The notes under the pieces: generated by a model
The model's database searches: none
What the model was told of the DNA's origin: nothing
Seen by the model: the letters and a program-made list of their open reading frames with translations, nothing else
NCBI GenBank assembly: GCA_028564705.1
Contig: JAPXFQ010001946.1
Coordinates: 558,001-622,000, forward strand
From: Apricaphanius iberus
Lineage: Eukaryota; Chordata; Actinopteri; Cyprinodontiformes; Aphaniidae
Direction: 5' to 3'
DNA length: 64,000 nt
Program-made: the position numbers and the translations under genes
Part shown: one piece after another, positions 21,236 through 34,590 of the stretch
How positions within the stretch are numbered: the stretch's first letter is position 1
Layout: each line of letters opens with the position of its first letter

Positions 21236-22696
21236 GTGTGACTGATATTTACATATTTGAAATAAAATGTAAATAAGGACTAAATTAACACAATAAAAAG
21301 TGCCCGGAATAAAATAGTATCTGGGGTTGACGATGACAACTAAGTTATCAAAATGATCACAATTGTATTTAGGAATGTATAAAATAAAATACTGTACAGT
21401 TTTATTTATTTTGTTATAATTGAGATAGAATGGATTTTCTAGGATATGTCCAAACATTTAACACAGCCACATTCTCAAAGATTGTTATAAAACACTGGTG
21501 TGTTTATATTATGGAAAAGGCTCTATATATCTTACATTTTTGGTTGAAATTAAACGTCTTTTTTTCTTTCAAAACCCCATGGAGTTAAAATGTGATGCAT
21601 TTGTACACATCTGTACTGAGAAGAGTTTAGACCCGTATGTTAAAATGTTTGGCCCGTTGAAAGTTCTCAGTTGGTTATGGCCAGTGGGCAGCTGATGTCA
21701 AACACTGGACTGTAGAGGAATCGCAGCGCCTCGGGTTAACTCCCAAAGGTCCTCATATGGATCCTCTGACAAATCAGCCACAGGCATAGAGGAGGAGGAG
21801 CTGTAGCTCAATAGTGGGAGACCGCTAATGTTAAGAGGCCTAGGGCTATTCAGAGTGATGCCCACTCAATGCTCTACAATACATTTGTTCTAAAATGGTG
21901 ATCATAAAAGTGAGATATCTCCTTTTTCATTAAGACTTTGATTCATGACACAACTCTAATAAACAAATACAAATCAAAATAGTTCTTTCCTATTTTTGTT
22001 AAGAGTTGTAAACTTAAACAATCATATTTCTATCACAAATCCAACTTCAATAACCTTAAATATCTGCAGATTAATTAAAAACTAGTTTGGATCCTTATAT
22101 ATTTTTATTTATTTATTTACTTATCATTTTAATTCAGAATTTTTACAATCAAATTAATCTCAAATTACTTGACAAGCAGAGTTGAAATGCACATCATTAG
22201 TTATCATTTAAACTCAGATAAAACATAGGTTTGATTCAGGACATAAGACAAAGCAGACCAGAAATAACTTTAACACTCCATTGACTTCCAATTTTATTTA
22301 ATTTTATTTGGCCAGGGGACCCAAGGGCTGACCGAAAGGGGGAGGAGACTTAGGGTGCCCATTGGAATTGATTACTCCGCCATTCTTCAACTGTTTTCCG
22401 GGTAATGAGGGGGAAACCATAGAACAACGCCTACATGGGGCACAGTGCCTTCTAAAGGCCGGGCATATGTACTACATCGTTTTCAACCAGATCAAATCCC
22501 ATGCCTTGTCGTGCCCCTGCAAATGGAAATGTTGTCGTATAAACTGCCCCCAAGACAAAACGCTGTCCTCCTCACTGTATAATTGTATATGCCATTGTAA
22601 TGCCATCTTGACAAAGACATCACACACATCAAATATTCCAAATCCAATTCCATAAGACTTGTACATTTGTTTGTTTTTTGGCTTTTTTTTTTTTTT
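21236..22696. other. No gene seen
   Basis: AT-rich and unrecognised. The block at 22310-22460 is more GC-rich (GGCCAGGGGACCCAAGGG), and the ORF at 22362-22655 is short and unlike any family I know. Confidence 0.5.
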
Positions 22697-22816
22697 TTTC
22701 AAAGATATAAACAAAATGTGATGACTTTTGAATTTCACAAGCCATTGTTTAATTCACAACAAAATATTGATAAAATGCAAATGTTCAAATTGTGGAATCA
22801 GCATGGAGAACATTTA
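22690..22816. repeat. Fish interspersed repeat (AATTTCACAAGCC type), copy A
   Basis: Sequence of the type AACAAAATGTGATGACTTTT followed by CAACAAAATATTGATAAAAT. It aligns by eye with 26838-26990 and with a transposon repeat common in fish genomes. No coding sequence and no complete ends are present. Confidence 0.5.
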
Positions 22817-24896
22817 GCTGCTGAAGTAAAAAAAAAAAAATCTAGTAAAAGTAACAGAACCTCAACATATTTTAATCTAGTATAAATAAGAATTAGCCAT
22901 CCAATAAATTATTTAAGAGTAAAAATGTAGGACTTCATGTTACTGTAATGCTCTTATGTTGAGTAACTGATTACAAAATCAGATTTAATTTAAAAAAAAA
23001 TTACATTTAGAACAAAATCTTAAATTTGTGGAATTTCTGGTATTTTAAAGATTGGGATGAAAAAAATCATACAAATTAACAACCTACTTACAATAGGACA
23101 AATTTAGGGGGACAAGTCGGCTTTCCAAATAAAATTACACTACTTACAATAGCAGCTGTGATCGTCAAAAAATAAATTCTGAGCATGAACTTAAACAAAG
23201 ATATATGCCCTAATCAACGTAATGTTAAGCAAGATCCAGGAGTGTGCTCCCCTGGGAGAACATTTTGATAAATAGTCCATTGCATTAAAGATTCTGATGA
23301 CTTTTGTGGATATAAATGGACATTATTCAGATATGAGAAGAACAAACCCAATACAAGCATGTATTACAGAAGCATATCTGTGTAGAGCAGCAGACCCTGG
23401 GCCTGGTAGGCCTGTTCAGGAATACATATCTGCTTTTAACTAGTCACTTACCAGCACATGTATTGCTTGTATAGCATACTGAGACTACAGATACTACAGC
23501 CATACCAAGACAGATCAGTAGGTGGCAATTATAATACAGTACTCAAAAAGTATCTGGGAATTAATTAGTAGCCTAACCACTGACTAAAGGGCATGAACAA
23601 AGAAACATTCATCTTTCTGAAAAATATGCTCCATTTATTTTAAATTGTGATTACGTATTTGTTAGAGAATGTTTATTTTGAAAAACGTGAAGTTTGCATA
23701 TTTTAAAATCCTCTGTGTTATATTGTCTTCACGTTCTGATACAGATGTCCCAAACCGCTATCAGCACCTGATTATGTACACTGGAGCAGCAGCTGTAATT
23801 CCTATCCTGACACCTGCTTCTAATTTAATCAGCTGCAACATGATGCATGTTTTTCCAGGACTGGATAAAAAAAAGAACTGTGTAAATGGTGATATTCAGT
23901 TTTTCGCCAGAGACCAAATGCCACTGAATTGCTAAAATTGTCACAGGACAACTCAACTTGTACAACAGCAACTACATTTCCATAAATACATACATAATTA
24001 AATATAATAGCAATTATCAAATTAGGACTTACCCAGCTTTGCAGTCGCATTGAAGATTATGCAATTCTGCTTTGACATTCCTCACAGGTGATGCAAATCA
24101 CGCTGTTTCTGCTCGGCTGACATCCGCTTTTAGCGGCTTTCTGTCTCGCAAAGATCTTCCCAACTCTCCTTGAATCAATATAATCTCAGCCCACCAGACT
24201 TTTGAAAGCTGTAATTTTTTTATGACTGAAAGTTTGGCTTTAGGAATAGTGATAAATGTCTTCCCAGCGGGTTTGTGGCCAGGACACCAGTGGTAAATGT
24301 CTTTCAGATATCTACTAGGGGCTTTAAATAACTTCGATTTTGCCGTCAAATGCGGTTTTAAGTTTCTCTCTAAAGCTTTCCCAGTTTTCCGATGTTAAAA
24401 TTGGGGATTTTGCCTTCTAACTGTCTTGGAAATGTTCGTTGTGTCTCTATAGCCACTTTCTCTAACCATTCGCGCATGCACACAAAGATATCAACAAAGA
24501 TCCTCCTAAAATTAGCATGTAGAGTGACTGCTATATCATTCTGATTGATTGAAAACTTACCCTATAACCGATTTGCTTAAGTAGGCCCACAGTGGTGAGA
24601 TTTAGAGTGAAAGCGCCCCTCTGATCTTGGGAATTTTCAGATGACGCAAACCTGCTTTTTCTTTCTCAAACACTTTAATATGCTGGAAATCCGGCGTGGC
24701 GCCAGAGCACTGTCAGGCCTGCAGTAAGTAGTGTACATATGTCAGAACAGGTTAAAGTACTTCAACTGAAAATATATAGTGCTTACTGTATCATCTTGAT
24801 CTAGACCTCCAGGGAATTATGTCACACTGGCAGGAAAAACTATAAACAAGCTGCAGTAGCTAACCGGCTATCCAAGAGTTTTCTAGTTTTGCGTAA
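22817..24896. other. No gene seen
   Basis: AT-rich. ORFs at 23669-23935 and 24098-24349 have no recognisable domains and no supporting codon pattern. Confidence 0.5.
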
Positions 24897-25064
24897 ATGG
24901 TTGACTCGTGTTGTGCCCTTCGGTGCACAAACCAACAATATCAAGTTAAAGACGTAGTGACCATTTCATTTCGGTTATCTCCCAAACACTTTTATATTAG
25001 TAATTCTAATGATTGTAATCAAAATGTGTCCACAATTGTAATGATAATGGCTTGTGATGGCTGA
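24897..25064 (+). pseudogene. THAP-like N-terminal coding segment
   Basis: The ATG at 24897 opens a 55-codon frame, MVDSCCALRCTNQQ, then VVTISFRLSPKH. THAP DNA-binding domains (C2CH zinc fingers of THAP proteins and P-element-like transposases) begin in the same way: M-V-x-x-C-C-A-x-x-C-x-N, then an I-S-F-x-x-x-P turn. The second Cys and His of the finger, expected about 40 residues on, are not in the open frame. A GT donor is possible inside codon 26 (CG/GTTATC), near the position where THAP1 exon 1 ends, so it may be a first exon. It could equally be a decayed P-element-like transposase. No later exon is seen. Confidence 0.4.
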
Positions 25065-26619
25065 AAAGTTATCCATGGCAGTGAAACAGAAAAGACAGAG
25101 CAGTAAACCAAACAGATGTGTCTTTTATAAAGATGTTTGGATTTCTTTTATGCTTTTGTTAAAATTCTTAGTGCACTTCCTACAATTATTTTGGTATTTC
25201 TGTCTTGTTGTTTACCTTAACTAGTAAACATCACGTAGCAGAATCATAACAATCTTTGTGATGTCCGCATGCTGCTGTTAACATGTCTTGTGATCATAAC
25301 AAGGACAAAGGTGTAATTTATTCATTTTTTATTAATTGTCAGATATTGACAAACATAAAAAGTACATAGACATAACCTAGCTGCCTTTTGCTCCATTTAC
25401 TCAGAACATTGTAAGTCAGGGTATCTCAGGTCCGGTAAAAGGTCTGCTCTGACAGCCGCTGAAGTTTTAAAATGTATCCCAGGGGCATGGTAAGGGTCAT
25501 AGATGTTTAATTTATTTTTTAATTTCCCGGTATATAAAATAATATCTTCTGTTTTAAAATGGGTAGTACACTTCAATAGAGTAAAATCACGGCCTGCAAA
25601 ATGTGTTTAATTAGATCAATTTCTGCCAAAATGCCGGCTACGCTTTGAGAGTCATGTGACGTCCGGAGCTCTATAGGTGTGTGTCTGTCTTTTTTGGTTT
25701 AAACATGTTTGTTCTCAGTGAAGTTACTCACTATGAGCAGAACACTAATTCATTAAAATATTTCTCAAGTAAAAAAAAAAAATGTATGTATTGTTTTGAT
25801 GTAATTAGTTACTAGCCACCTCTGGATAGGAGACGGGATGATGGCCAGCACTGCTCCCTGTCTGCTACAAGCCCTGATAAAATGAATGAATCGTTCGACA
25901 ACCGAAAGAGTTGAAATTAAATTAGATGCCCTGTTCCTGCAGGATCAGTGAGACCACATCTAAACGCTATCCTCTCAGTTTTTGTTGCAAAGGACAACAG
26001 TAGATCAATAAATCATGAGATCAATACATCCTAATCATTGTCCTCATGTCAGCTGCAAACTGACATTGGAAACATAGAGGTAAATGGCAAGTTGACATTT
26101 GGCAGATAAAAAGCAATTCTCCTGTCAGCAGTTAGATCCAACAGAATAATGTAAACATGGGAGAGATATTCGACTGATAAAGGAGTCATGTCCAGGTGAT
26201 TTTATGGACACCGACTGTGACTAAATTATCAGGGCTGTTAAAGTAAATCATAATATCAACCAAGGTCTGCAGGGGAAAAAATATGAGTCTTACTGTGCTG
26301 TAGGCGGCACGTATGAGCGACAATAAAACAAGTGTTTGGATTCTAGTAAAATGTCAATTTACTAGATACAGCTGTTATTGCATGGGTTTGACTTTTGAAA
26401 AAGTTATGAATTATTTATTTACATCCTCAGAACATTTGTTAGGTAATATCACTAGTATAATATTTGAATTTTAACAAGCATTTTCACAATCTGCTTTAGA
26501 TTATATTTAAATCCAAATTCTCTCGCTCTCCAAATCTTGTGACTCTTTAGAATGGCCCCAGTATTTGAATAGTCAAAGTCTATACGGTGCTCTCAAAACT
26601 GTTACAGACAACTCTACAT

Positions 26620-26620
<1 letters not shown>
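25065..26620. other. No gene seen; one MITE-like end near 25690-25825
   Basis: AT-rich. The segment GTGAAGTTACTCACTATGAG to TTACTAGCCACCTCTGG resembles the ends of fish MITEs of the ACTTGAGTAA type, but is too short to place. Confidence 0.35.

Positions 26621-26621
<1 letters not shown>

Positions 26622-26672
<51 letters not shown>
26622..26672. repeat. Compound microsatellite (TCTA)n(TA)n(TG)n
   Basis: Three adjacent simple repeats. The ORF just after (26657-26845) is not supported. Confidence 0.9.
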
Positions 26673-26837
26673 ATGTTAGTAAAGGCATCCTAGACTTGAT
26701 GATTTTACTGCCTGTTTTACCACATCTCCAGTATGTTTTACTACCAAGACAACAGTATGCAGCAGCCCCATGCATGCATTCACACGTTAAATATTACACA
26801 TCCATTCAGGAAGACCTAGAACATTTGTTTGTTTTTA

Positions 26838-27060
26838 GTACCTAAACAAAATCCAATGATTTTCAAATTTCAAAAGCTGGTGTTTCATTTACAACAGAAT
26901 ATTGATAGCATTGCAAACCCTCAAACTTAAGAATCAGCTGCAAGAACATTTAACAGCTAGTAAGTTAAATAACAGCTACAATGAATAATGACAGATGGCA
27001 TTGTGAACATGTCCCAAATTTAAAATACCATGAAACTTTAAGAAAAGTTGGAACTATTTT
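26838..27060. repeat. Fish interspersed repeat, copy B
   Basis: A longer copy of the repeat at 22690-22816, with AACAAAATCCAATGATTTTC, then CATTTACAACAGAATATTGA and ending with AAAGTTGGAAC. It is probably the end of a non-autonomous DNA transposon. Confidence 0.5.
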
Positions 27061-27694
27061 ACCTGCACAAGTACAGTTTTTATTGGTTGATTAGATTGAG
27101 AATAATCGCGAGTGGGTGAACTGTGGGGAATGAGAGAGAAACTGTGGTAAGAGAAGAGATACAGAGACATATGTAAAGGGAGGGAGAAAAAAGAAAATAT
27201 GGACAGAGAAACAAAACTCTCCCTCTCATACAGACAAACAGAGGAAAAAGATAGGTGCTGAGATGAGTGAAGTACTCAAAAAATGAAGAAGTAGCATTAC
27301 ACAAAGTAAAGGTAAGAAGTAACAAGCTTGCAATTTTTTTTGCATTATTGGGAAATTTACAGTCTATTGAAGAGGGATGAAAAGTCAGACAAGGAATATA
27401 TTATCATAAAGATCTAATTGAACAAATGTATCACTCCAGAGAAAAGTACAAAGACATTTTGCAACTTTAAATGTTAACAAAGGTACAATGAAGACAGTCA
27501 GTAATAAATTCAGAAGACACGGGACAGAAGTGACATTAAAGTGAATGCATCTCACCGGCCTATCAGATGACGAGACAGTTTTCGGTCAGGGAGACTGCCA
27601 AAAGCAACACTGATGACGTGGCAGGAGCTTCCAACAACAAAAACTAAAAAGCCGTTGTTTTCAACATTGTTCAAGCAGTGAAGTTGCAAGAAGT
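27061..27694. other. No gene seen
   Basis: AT-rich with a purine-rich stretch at 27110-27260. The minus-strand ORF there is a low-complexity reading. Confidence 0.5.
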
Positions 27695-28090
27695 GTTTCT
27701 TATAAATAAACAATAAAAAAACATCTCCTCACGCCTTGTTGGAAAATGTATTACAGACTTTTTTTGGACCATGATTGTTAATAGTATACCAGGCACAAAA
27801 TCAACAGTGCACCATAGCCTCAGTAAAAATATGGAGGCGGCAGCATCATGCTGTGAGGTCACTGTTCTTCAGCTGGACCATTTTTTTGTTTGTTTTGTTA
27901 TTGTTTTGTTTTTGTCAAGTAGGAAAAAATAATAATAATTTTGACCCATCTGCAGATGAGGAGGGATTTATCTTTTTGCATCACAGTGAGTCTGACCATG
28001 CATACAAATCAGCAACAAAATGTCCTAATCAGAATTCAATGAAAGCTTTGGAATAGCCTAGCCTAAATCCAGTGACTTAAAGACTTGAAG
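27695..28090 (+). pseudogene. Tc1/mariner transposase relic
   Basis: Decayed plus-strand transposase. GGGSIMLWG-like coding (GGAGGCGGCAGCATCATGCTG, one stop) lies near 27835. Near 28040 a segment reads MKALE followed by a degraded proline/serine stretch equivalent to the [10 protein letters not shown] motif before the last catalytic Glu. Stops and frameshifts break it. The ends are not resolved. Confidence 0.55.
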
Positions 28091-30286
28091 TTACGATGGA
28101 CAATATATGTCCCAACAGTCTGATAGATCTGGAGATATGCTTCTTGGGACAAAAGTTGGACAGACTAAGATTATAAGATGAAATGTGTTTTCCTTTTTAA
28201 AGACAAATGGTATATACCACCAAGCATATTTAGTTGCTTTTACTTTGATTAAGCTTTTATTACACATTAATGCACATGTAAAACCCTTTTTTTGAACATC
28301 CATAGCTTCTTCTTAATTAACCTGAGAAGAAAATACTAATTTAGTGTATTTGTTTTGTTGTGCAGCTATTTGAAACATTCCAGGTGTCTCCACCTGTCTC
28401 TAACTGTAATTTTACACGTTATCCCATAGTGAACAGGCTTCATTATTACCTCTTTGTCAAACTGTTTCAGTCTAGTCATTTTTTACGTTTTTTATCATTC
28501 TGCAATGATGGTAAAGTAAAGAATGTGTAATTACCTGAAGGGGTGAGGACACTGCACTTAAAGTTAGCTGAATAGAAATCCTGCAGTAATGAGAAAAGGT
28601 AAGCTACTTAGAGACAAAAGCTCAATATTTCTCACCTCGGTTCAGCAGCTAATGACAGACACCGTAACACAACCGTCCTCTGCTGCTGCTCTGCTACACC
28701 CTCAGGCCTACTGAGGGGAGGAAAATAATGAAAAATCAAGGACTAGAAACACTTGTCAACACATCAGTTGAAAAAAAACCCCACAGGTTGAACAAATTTA
28801 TATAGACAAATCACCTGTAAAAAAATATGTTTGGAAAGGATCGAAGCAAAATTAAATAATTAATATTTGGAAGCAGTTACAGATTGATTATTTATCACTT
28901 ACTGCTACTGTAGCATCTTCAGCTTTATTTCGTAAACATATTTGTGTTTATGTCTTGGCTGCATTTATTCTGAATTGCATAACTAAGAACAGCAGAGGGG
29001 GCTGAATTTTTCTCATTTATCAACTAAGCAATTAGTTTTTAGGACACTTATGAAATCAGTTAAAGTCATTTTAGACATATTAAAACACTGAGGTTATAAA
29101 TCAAAACATCAATACCAAAATGTGAAATGAGAAAAGTTCGAGTCTATTTATTCAATTTTTATTAATCAATTTGTTACATTTTCCAAGGAAAAAAAACAAC
29201 AACGTGTTTTTGTGTGTGATATGAGAGAATCCCATAGAGATGGAGATAAGGATAAGGACGATTCAGTCTTCAGCTTCCCCTAACATATTGTCTCTGTGTG
29301 TGTTATATCATGTTTATGCTAGACATAACAAAGCACAGAGGAGCATTTCTGTTACATCAGTGTAGGTAAAAGGTCAACTTGACTGTCAGCATTATGACAT
29401 ATTCCCTGGCTGCCTTTGCTGTTAATTTCTAATGACTAAACAGAACTGTTCTTAAAATAAAAATCACTAAACAGAACTAATCTTAAAATAAAAATGGGCA
29501 TTTTTCGAAAAAAAAAAAAAAAACTGTAACCACCTTAAAGGTACCAAGAAAAATACATATTTTACTACCTTAAAAAAAACGCTAGATTACATCATAAAGA
29601 TTTCAAAAGTGCCATGATAAGTTTAAAAGTGATGTGAACTTATTCCAGTGAGGCATTGAGTCTCCCAAAATGGGGTGCAACTACTCAGAGGGCACCGAAT
29701 AAGTAAGCTAAAGGTGCACCTAAAGTATCCTTAAATTACACCCAAAACTATACAAAATTACAATTTCTATACCCGAAATGCATCCTACAACAAACCATAA
29801 AAAGTCTGTAATATTGAGAAAATACCATAATAATCTCAGTACTTTTCAAAAGTACCATTTGGTTACCTCTTCAATGTGTAAGTATTTAGTTTTGTGGCGA
29901 TAGGGGGCAGTACATACCTAAATCATTGCAAGCAAGCGTTATTTTTGTGTTTAAGTGATAACCTTACCAACGGATGGCAATACAGGCGCAAAAATCGCAA
30001 TTGCACAGTTTTCTACTGCTAAAAGGCAGATCATTCAACCGCCAGAGAAATCAGCACATCAGACTCTCTTTCATCACAGGCAACGAGTAAAGAGGTAATT
30101 GTTTAAAACAAAATTTGTGAATGGCAAACGTTTTCAGTATTTTGTAGGTTACTGATAGGTCCAATATGTTGGCCCCCATACACTGCCCATGTATTTTAAA
30201 CCCCAATTTTTATGGTTAAATGTTATGAAGCCACCAATACTTTTTAATTATTTGGCATAATTTTATTAATTTCAAACAATATTTTG
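28091..30286. other. No gene seen
   Basis: AT-rich. There is an A-run near 29508-29525 and several homopolymers. No coding or repeat family is recognised. Confidence 0.5.
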
Positions 30287-30298
30287 ATGGATTGATAG
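30287..30298 (+). repeat. Target duplication of SINE, left (ATGGATTGATAG)
   Basis: Same 12 bases at 30575-30586. Part of the match (ATGGAT) could come from the SINE tail, so the true duplication may be shorter. Confidence 0.6.
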
Positions 30299-30574
30299 TC
30301 AAAAGTCAAGAAGGCTGGGGGTTCGCATACCGGCCCAGGGTCTTTCTGCACAGCATGCGTGGGTTCCCCACAGGTACTCCAGCTTCCTCCCACAAGTCCA
30401 AAAACATGACTGTCAGGTTAGTGTGAGTGTGTGTGCATGGTTGTTTGTCCTGTCTGTCTCTATGTGGCCCTGCGATGGACTGTCGACCTGTCCAGGGTGT
30501 CCCTCTTGCCCGTTGACAGCTGGAGATAGGCACCAGCCTCCCTGCAACCCCTTAAGGAATAAGTGGTTCAGAAA
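30299..30574 (+). mobile_element. tRNA-derived SINE-like element, 5' truncated
   Basis: A Pol III B-box-like GGTTCGCATACC is at 30320-30331. The body is the well-known fish sequence with TTCCTCCCACAAGTCCAAA and ACATGACTGTCAGGTTAG, and the end is CCAGGGTGTCCC, GGAGATAGGCACCAGC and AAAATGGATTGAT. No protein is encoded. The start lacks the A-box region, so it is 5' truncated or diverged. The tail resembles 41420-41540. Confidence 0.7.
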
Positions 30575-30586
30575 ATGGATTGATAG

Positions 30587-31895
30587 CCTCAAAAGACCCC
30601 ATAAATACAAAGAATACACTCTTAAGAGTAATAAATTCCCCAACAGTTCTGTGTTTTATCGTCTAAAAACCTTCTTATATTCCGTCTGATACTGGAAACA
30701 AAACCGCTGCCAACAAAAAAATCATCACTTTTCTGTTTCCTAGTTTTTGACGACAGTTCATTGCCTAAACTGGCCCAGTAAATTCAAGAATCAGTTTCTT
30801 TCACTTCAAGTTTTGTGTATTTGTTTCAGATATTAAGGAAAGTAAGTTCACACTTGAATCAGACTGAAAATCAACGCAGAAACATGAATGTTTAATCTTA
30901 AAAAAAAATTCTCTGAAATTAAAAATCTCCCATTCAGCGGGTAATTCTCTGTCATGTATGCACACATACACATTCTGTTGTGTCTGACCGTTTGGCTGGA
31001 AAGGATTACAGAAGTGCAGCAATAATTAGTTGTGGCATAATGAACATTTGGCCCTATGGCGAGGAATAATTAAGCAGCAATTTGCGGTGATCGGTAACGA
31101 GGTGACGAGGCCAAAAAAACTCCCGACTTCGCCAGCACTACCACTTAATGGGATTCATTACTCTGCTGAACCTATTTCCCTTCACAGTAAATGAATAATG
31201 TATCCGTGCATGTATTATATGTAAATAATTCAGCCTTGCGATGTGTCATTGTCAACACAAATACATCTTTAAAGCTGGGAAGTCAGGGTCATTAGTGTCA
31301 AAAAACTGTGTTTGGTTTAATAGATTATTAAGTACAGGCAGCAGTAATATTCTGACTCCTTTATTTGGAAGTTTTATTAGTTGTTGTTGTTGTCAGATCA
31401 GTGCCAGGGCTACACAAGATAACTGAGTTATCCAGATTAAAGAGGCGATAATCTGACATAGATCTCAGGAGTTGTTTTAAAACGTATCTAGGGTTGTTGT
31501 CAAAGTATACAATCTTTAGTTTCAAAATGTTCTTTTTTCAGCTGTAGACAGAAAAAAAGAACTTTCCTTAAATATGCTTTCCTTAAACCATGTTAGATAT
31601 TTCCTATAATTAACCTACGCATAATAGAAAACAGAATACAATACTTGTGTATCAAAGTGGCTGAATGTAGTGGTTTTTACTCTCACATCTGAATGGATTT
31701 ATGCCATTTATAGAGTAGACTAGAAAATGAGGGCCAGAACCTTTCATATAAAGCAGTTTAAAGGCTCTGAGGGTCCTTTATTTAAATTTGTAACATGGCT
31801 CAAGAGACCATAGATTCCCGGTTATAGATGTTGGCACATATTTATTAGGCTTATCAGATAACTTGACTCTGCCAGTCTTAGAAATGTCCTTCATA
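30587..31895. other. No gene seen; possible conserved non-coding block 31021-31200
   Basis: No coding region. At 31021-31200 the base composition is more complex, with GAATAATTAAGC and CACTTAATGGGATTCATTA, which have the look of a conserved homeodomain-type enhancer. Conservation cannot be tested here. Confidence 0.3.
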
Positions 31896-31968
31896 AAGGC
31901 AAGGCAACTTTATTTGTATAACACACTTTAAACACAAGGTAGTTCAAGGTGCTTAAAATAAAGGTCTT
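31896..31968 (-). repeat. L2/Maui 3' tail fragment
   Basis: On the plus strand GGCAAGGCAACTTTATTTGT and TTCAAGGTGCTTAAAATAAAG, the reverse of the L2/Maui 3' terminus seen at 6640-6711. Confidence 0.65.
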
Positions 31969-34317
31969 AACAATGACATTTGGAATGCCTATTTTAGGTT
32001 CAGTAAATGCCTTATTTTCTCTTAGAGTGGATCTGTAATTTAACTAAGAAGTCTTCCTTTGTATGTTTTCCTTGAGTACCTAAGTGAGATGAGAACCAGA
32101 ACTATCTGAAGGGACAACTTCCTTTAGGTCTGAGAAGGTCTTCAGATCCCAATAACCCAGAAACCGCTTCTGGGAAGACAGAAATCTAGGTTTCTCTCAA
32201 TACTGTGAGAGGGCATTAAATAAGCCCCACAAATTGAATGGGATGTCGGATGGTTTGCAAATAATAATAATAATTTAGATGCTAAAACATTTCCCTAACA
32301 TATTCACCAAAAAAAGATGAACTCAGTGTTACATGAAGCTCCTGCATGTGCTGTTTTTTTTTCACTTCTTCAGGCTGCCAAGCAATGCAGGCAGGTGCAG
32401 CTGTGCCCATTTAGCCCATTAGTCTTAGGCAGGGTATCCAAGGTGTTGTAAATTCCAGGACAGTGTTTCTGAAATTGCGGACAAGAAAATCAGAAATTCC
32501 CCAGACCAGACAATGACAAATCTTTAACTCCAGTCTACTAGACCAAACCAGACTCAGAATTCCTCAAAAACAAGCAGGAAGTTAGGATGACTGAAGTCCA
32601 GGGCAAAGTATCAGTCATCACTACAGACCTGCCATTTTGAATTGTCGACCAAAAATATAAGGACATGTGTCCTGCAAACTTCAGTGGGGTAAAAGAAAAC
32701 AGAAAAAAGGCCAGAAATAAAACCTGGAAATAAATCTGTCATTATAGAAGTCTTCATCAGTTGTTTTGGTCCTTAATTTTTTTCTTTTTCTATCCTTGTG
32801 TCAGTTTATTCTACAAGTTTCATCTGAATGCCAATTAAAGATGGACTAATTACTCAAAGTTTGAGCAGTCTGAACAAGAGCAGCTTCCTTTGGCGGCTAG
32901 TCACTTGTTTTCTCAGGATAAAGAAGCTTTCATGACTCAGTTTGGGATTAAATGACTCCCTACTGATGGATATTTTCTGTAGTAAATGATGAGTTTTCTC
33001 TGCCTGTAATGCGCTTATACCTTCCTCGATGCTGCACCATGCAACCAGTCAGATTGACTTTTGAATTATGTCAAAAAATACTAAAAGATGAAAGACTCCT
33101 TTGAAAGCAGAAGAGAGAAAAAAGAAATTAAGTCTTTTCAGCCAGCATATAAAACGACGACCAAGCGCAGGCAGATCAAAATCTGATCAAACAATAACAT
33201 TTTTCTCTGTTTTTGATTGTGATTAGGCCTTATTTTTCTGACAGCCACAGGAGTAATTGTGAATGTAATGAGATACTGGCAGGTTGTTTTTTTTTTTTTT
33301 TTTTACTCTTACTTTCAAATAATGAAAGGATGATGAAAAAAGGCATGACTCCAGGAAGAAGTGTTGCTGGGCGGGGAAATGACATCAAAGAGAATGATAA
33401 GCAAATGTAGCTGAGCTTTCGTTCTGAATTAATTCAGCCAGCCACTTTAATCAAATTGTTTCACAGGAATCAAACTACAAAAAGAAACAGCAGGAAGACG
33501 GAGGGGGAGATTGATTTAAAGCCTGTAAGTTTCAGCTGAAAACACCTTTGACAACCACATCCTTCCGTTTACACTATTTTTTTTATGTTGGGACTCTTAC
33601 TGATGACCTTAGGCCTTCACACGTATCTTATTTTTACACAGACCAATCATTATTTAAAACATCAACATGAGAAAGCAAATTATCTTCTAAAGCAAAGCCC
33701 TCATTTCAACAATTTACCCCACAGAACACTTCACTGTGGCCGATTGTTTACTTGTGGAGTTTTTTATTTCCTTTTTTGCATGAGTTTAAATTACCTGCTG
33801 TCATTTCCATCAAACCAGATTATTATTATACCATTAATAAAGCTCAAGGACCTCCATGACTTCTGCGAATATCACTTGATCGAGTGGCGCAAAAAGTGGA
33901 AATTGACTATTTGCAGAGCATAGTGGCGCTAAGCAAGAGCGGACGCCACAGCATTGATAGGAGAAATATTTTTAGACTGCCTTTTCTGTTTTCAGCTTTT
34001 GTGCATGTGTAAATGATATGATTAATAACAGAAGTGCGTCACTGATTAAGCACTCCTCTCCACACACACGATCTAGCATATGCCCCCTCGAACACGCTGG
34101 GGCATGACTGTTTTCGTTTTAACCTGGTGATAGCTAGAGCTAGGCAAGATACGATGGAGAATTGCTGCTGTTATTTGGCTACATAACCCTCAGAAAGTAG
34201 GAAGTTGTGTCCCTGACTTGATCACTGCTAAGGTCCTTCTGCAATATCCTTAATACAGGAATAATGTCTTGAATGATATGTCTACTTACAATTGGTCGAT
34301 TTGGCCTACAGGCAAAG
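31969..34317. other. No gene seen
   Basis: AT-rich with a long T run at 33285-33304. The ORF 33585-33923 has no recognisable domain. The stretch 33000-33480 has complex, CNE-like sequence (CTTTAATCAAATTGTTTCAC), which cannot be confirmed. Confidence 0.45.
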
Positions 34318-34519
34318 CCTGCAGCTGTTAAACTTACAACCAAAACCACTCCTAAGAAACTTGACAATGTTTACATCCCTGCTGTAATGTGTAATATCTA
34401 ACATCTCTGCTGCTGTTATGTTCCCATCTATTTTTTTCCCCCACATTTTTTATTCTGCTAATATTTGCAAATAATATGCTTACTTTTTAAAGCCCAACTA
34501 TAACTGCACATTCTGTACA

Positions 34520-34523
<4 letters not shown>

Positions 34524-34553
<30 letters not shown>
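34524..34553. repeat. (TA)n microsatellite
   Basis: Pure TA dinucleotide tract inside the LINE tail. Confidence 0.9.
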
Positions 34554-34557
<4 letters not shown>

Positions 34558-34590
34558 GTATCCTGCTGCTTTGAATGTTCCAATCCCCTC

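Noticed and set aside
24098..24349. 83-codon minus-strand ORF, lysine-rich
   Set aside because: No family resemblance; length expected by chance in 64 kb.
27080..27325. 81-codon minus-strand ORF rich in Leu and Ser
   Set aside because: Comes from a purine-rich low-complexity strand; no domain.
33585..33923. 112-codon plus-strand ORF
   Set aside because: No recognisable domain, no splice or codon support, AT-rich setting.
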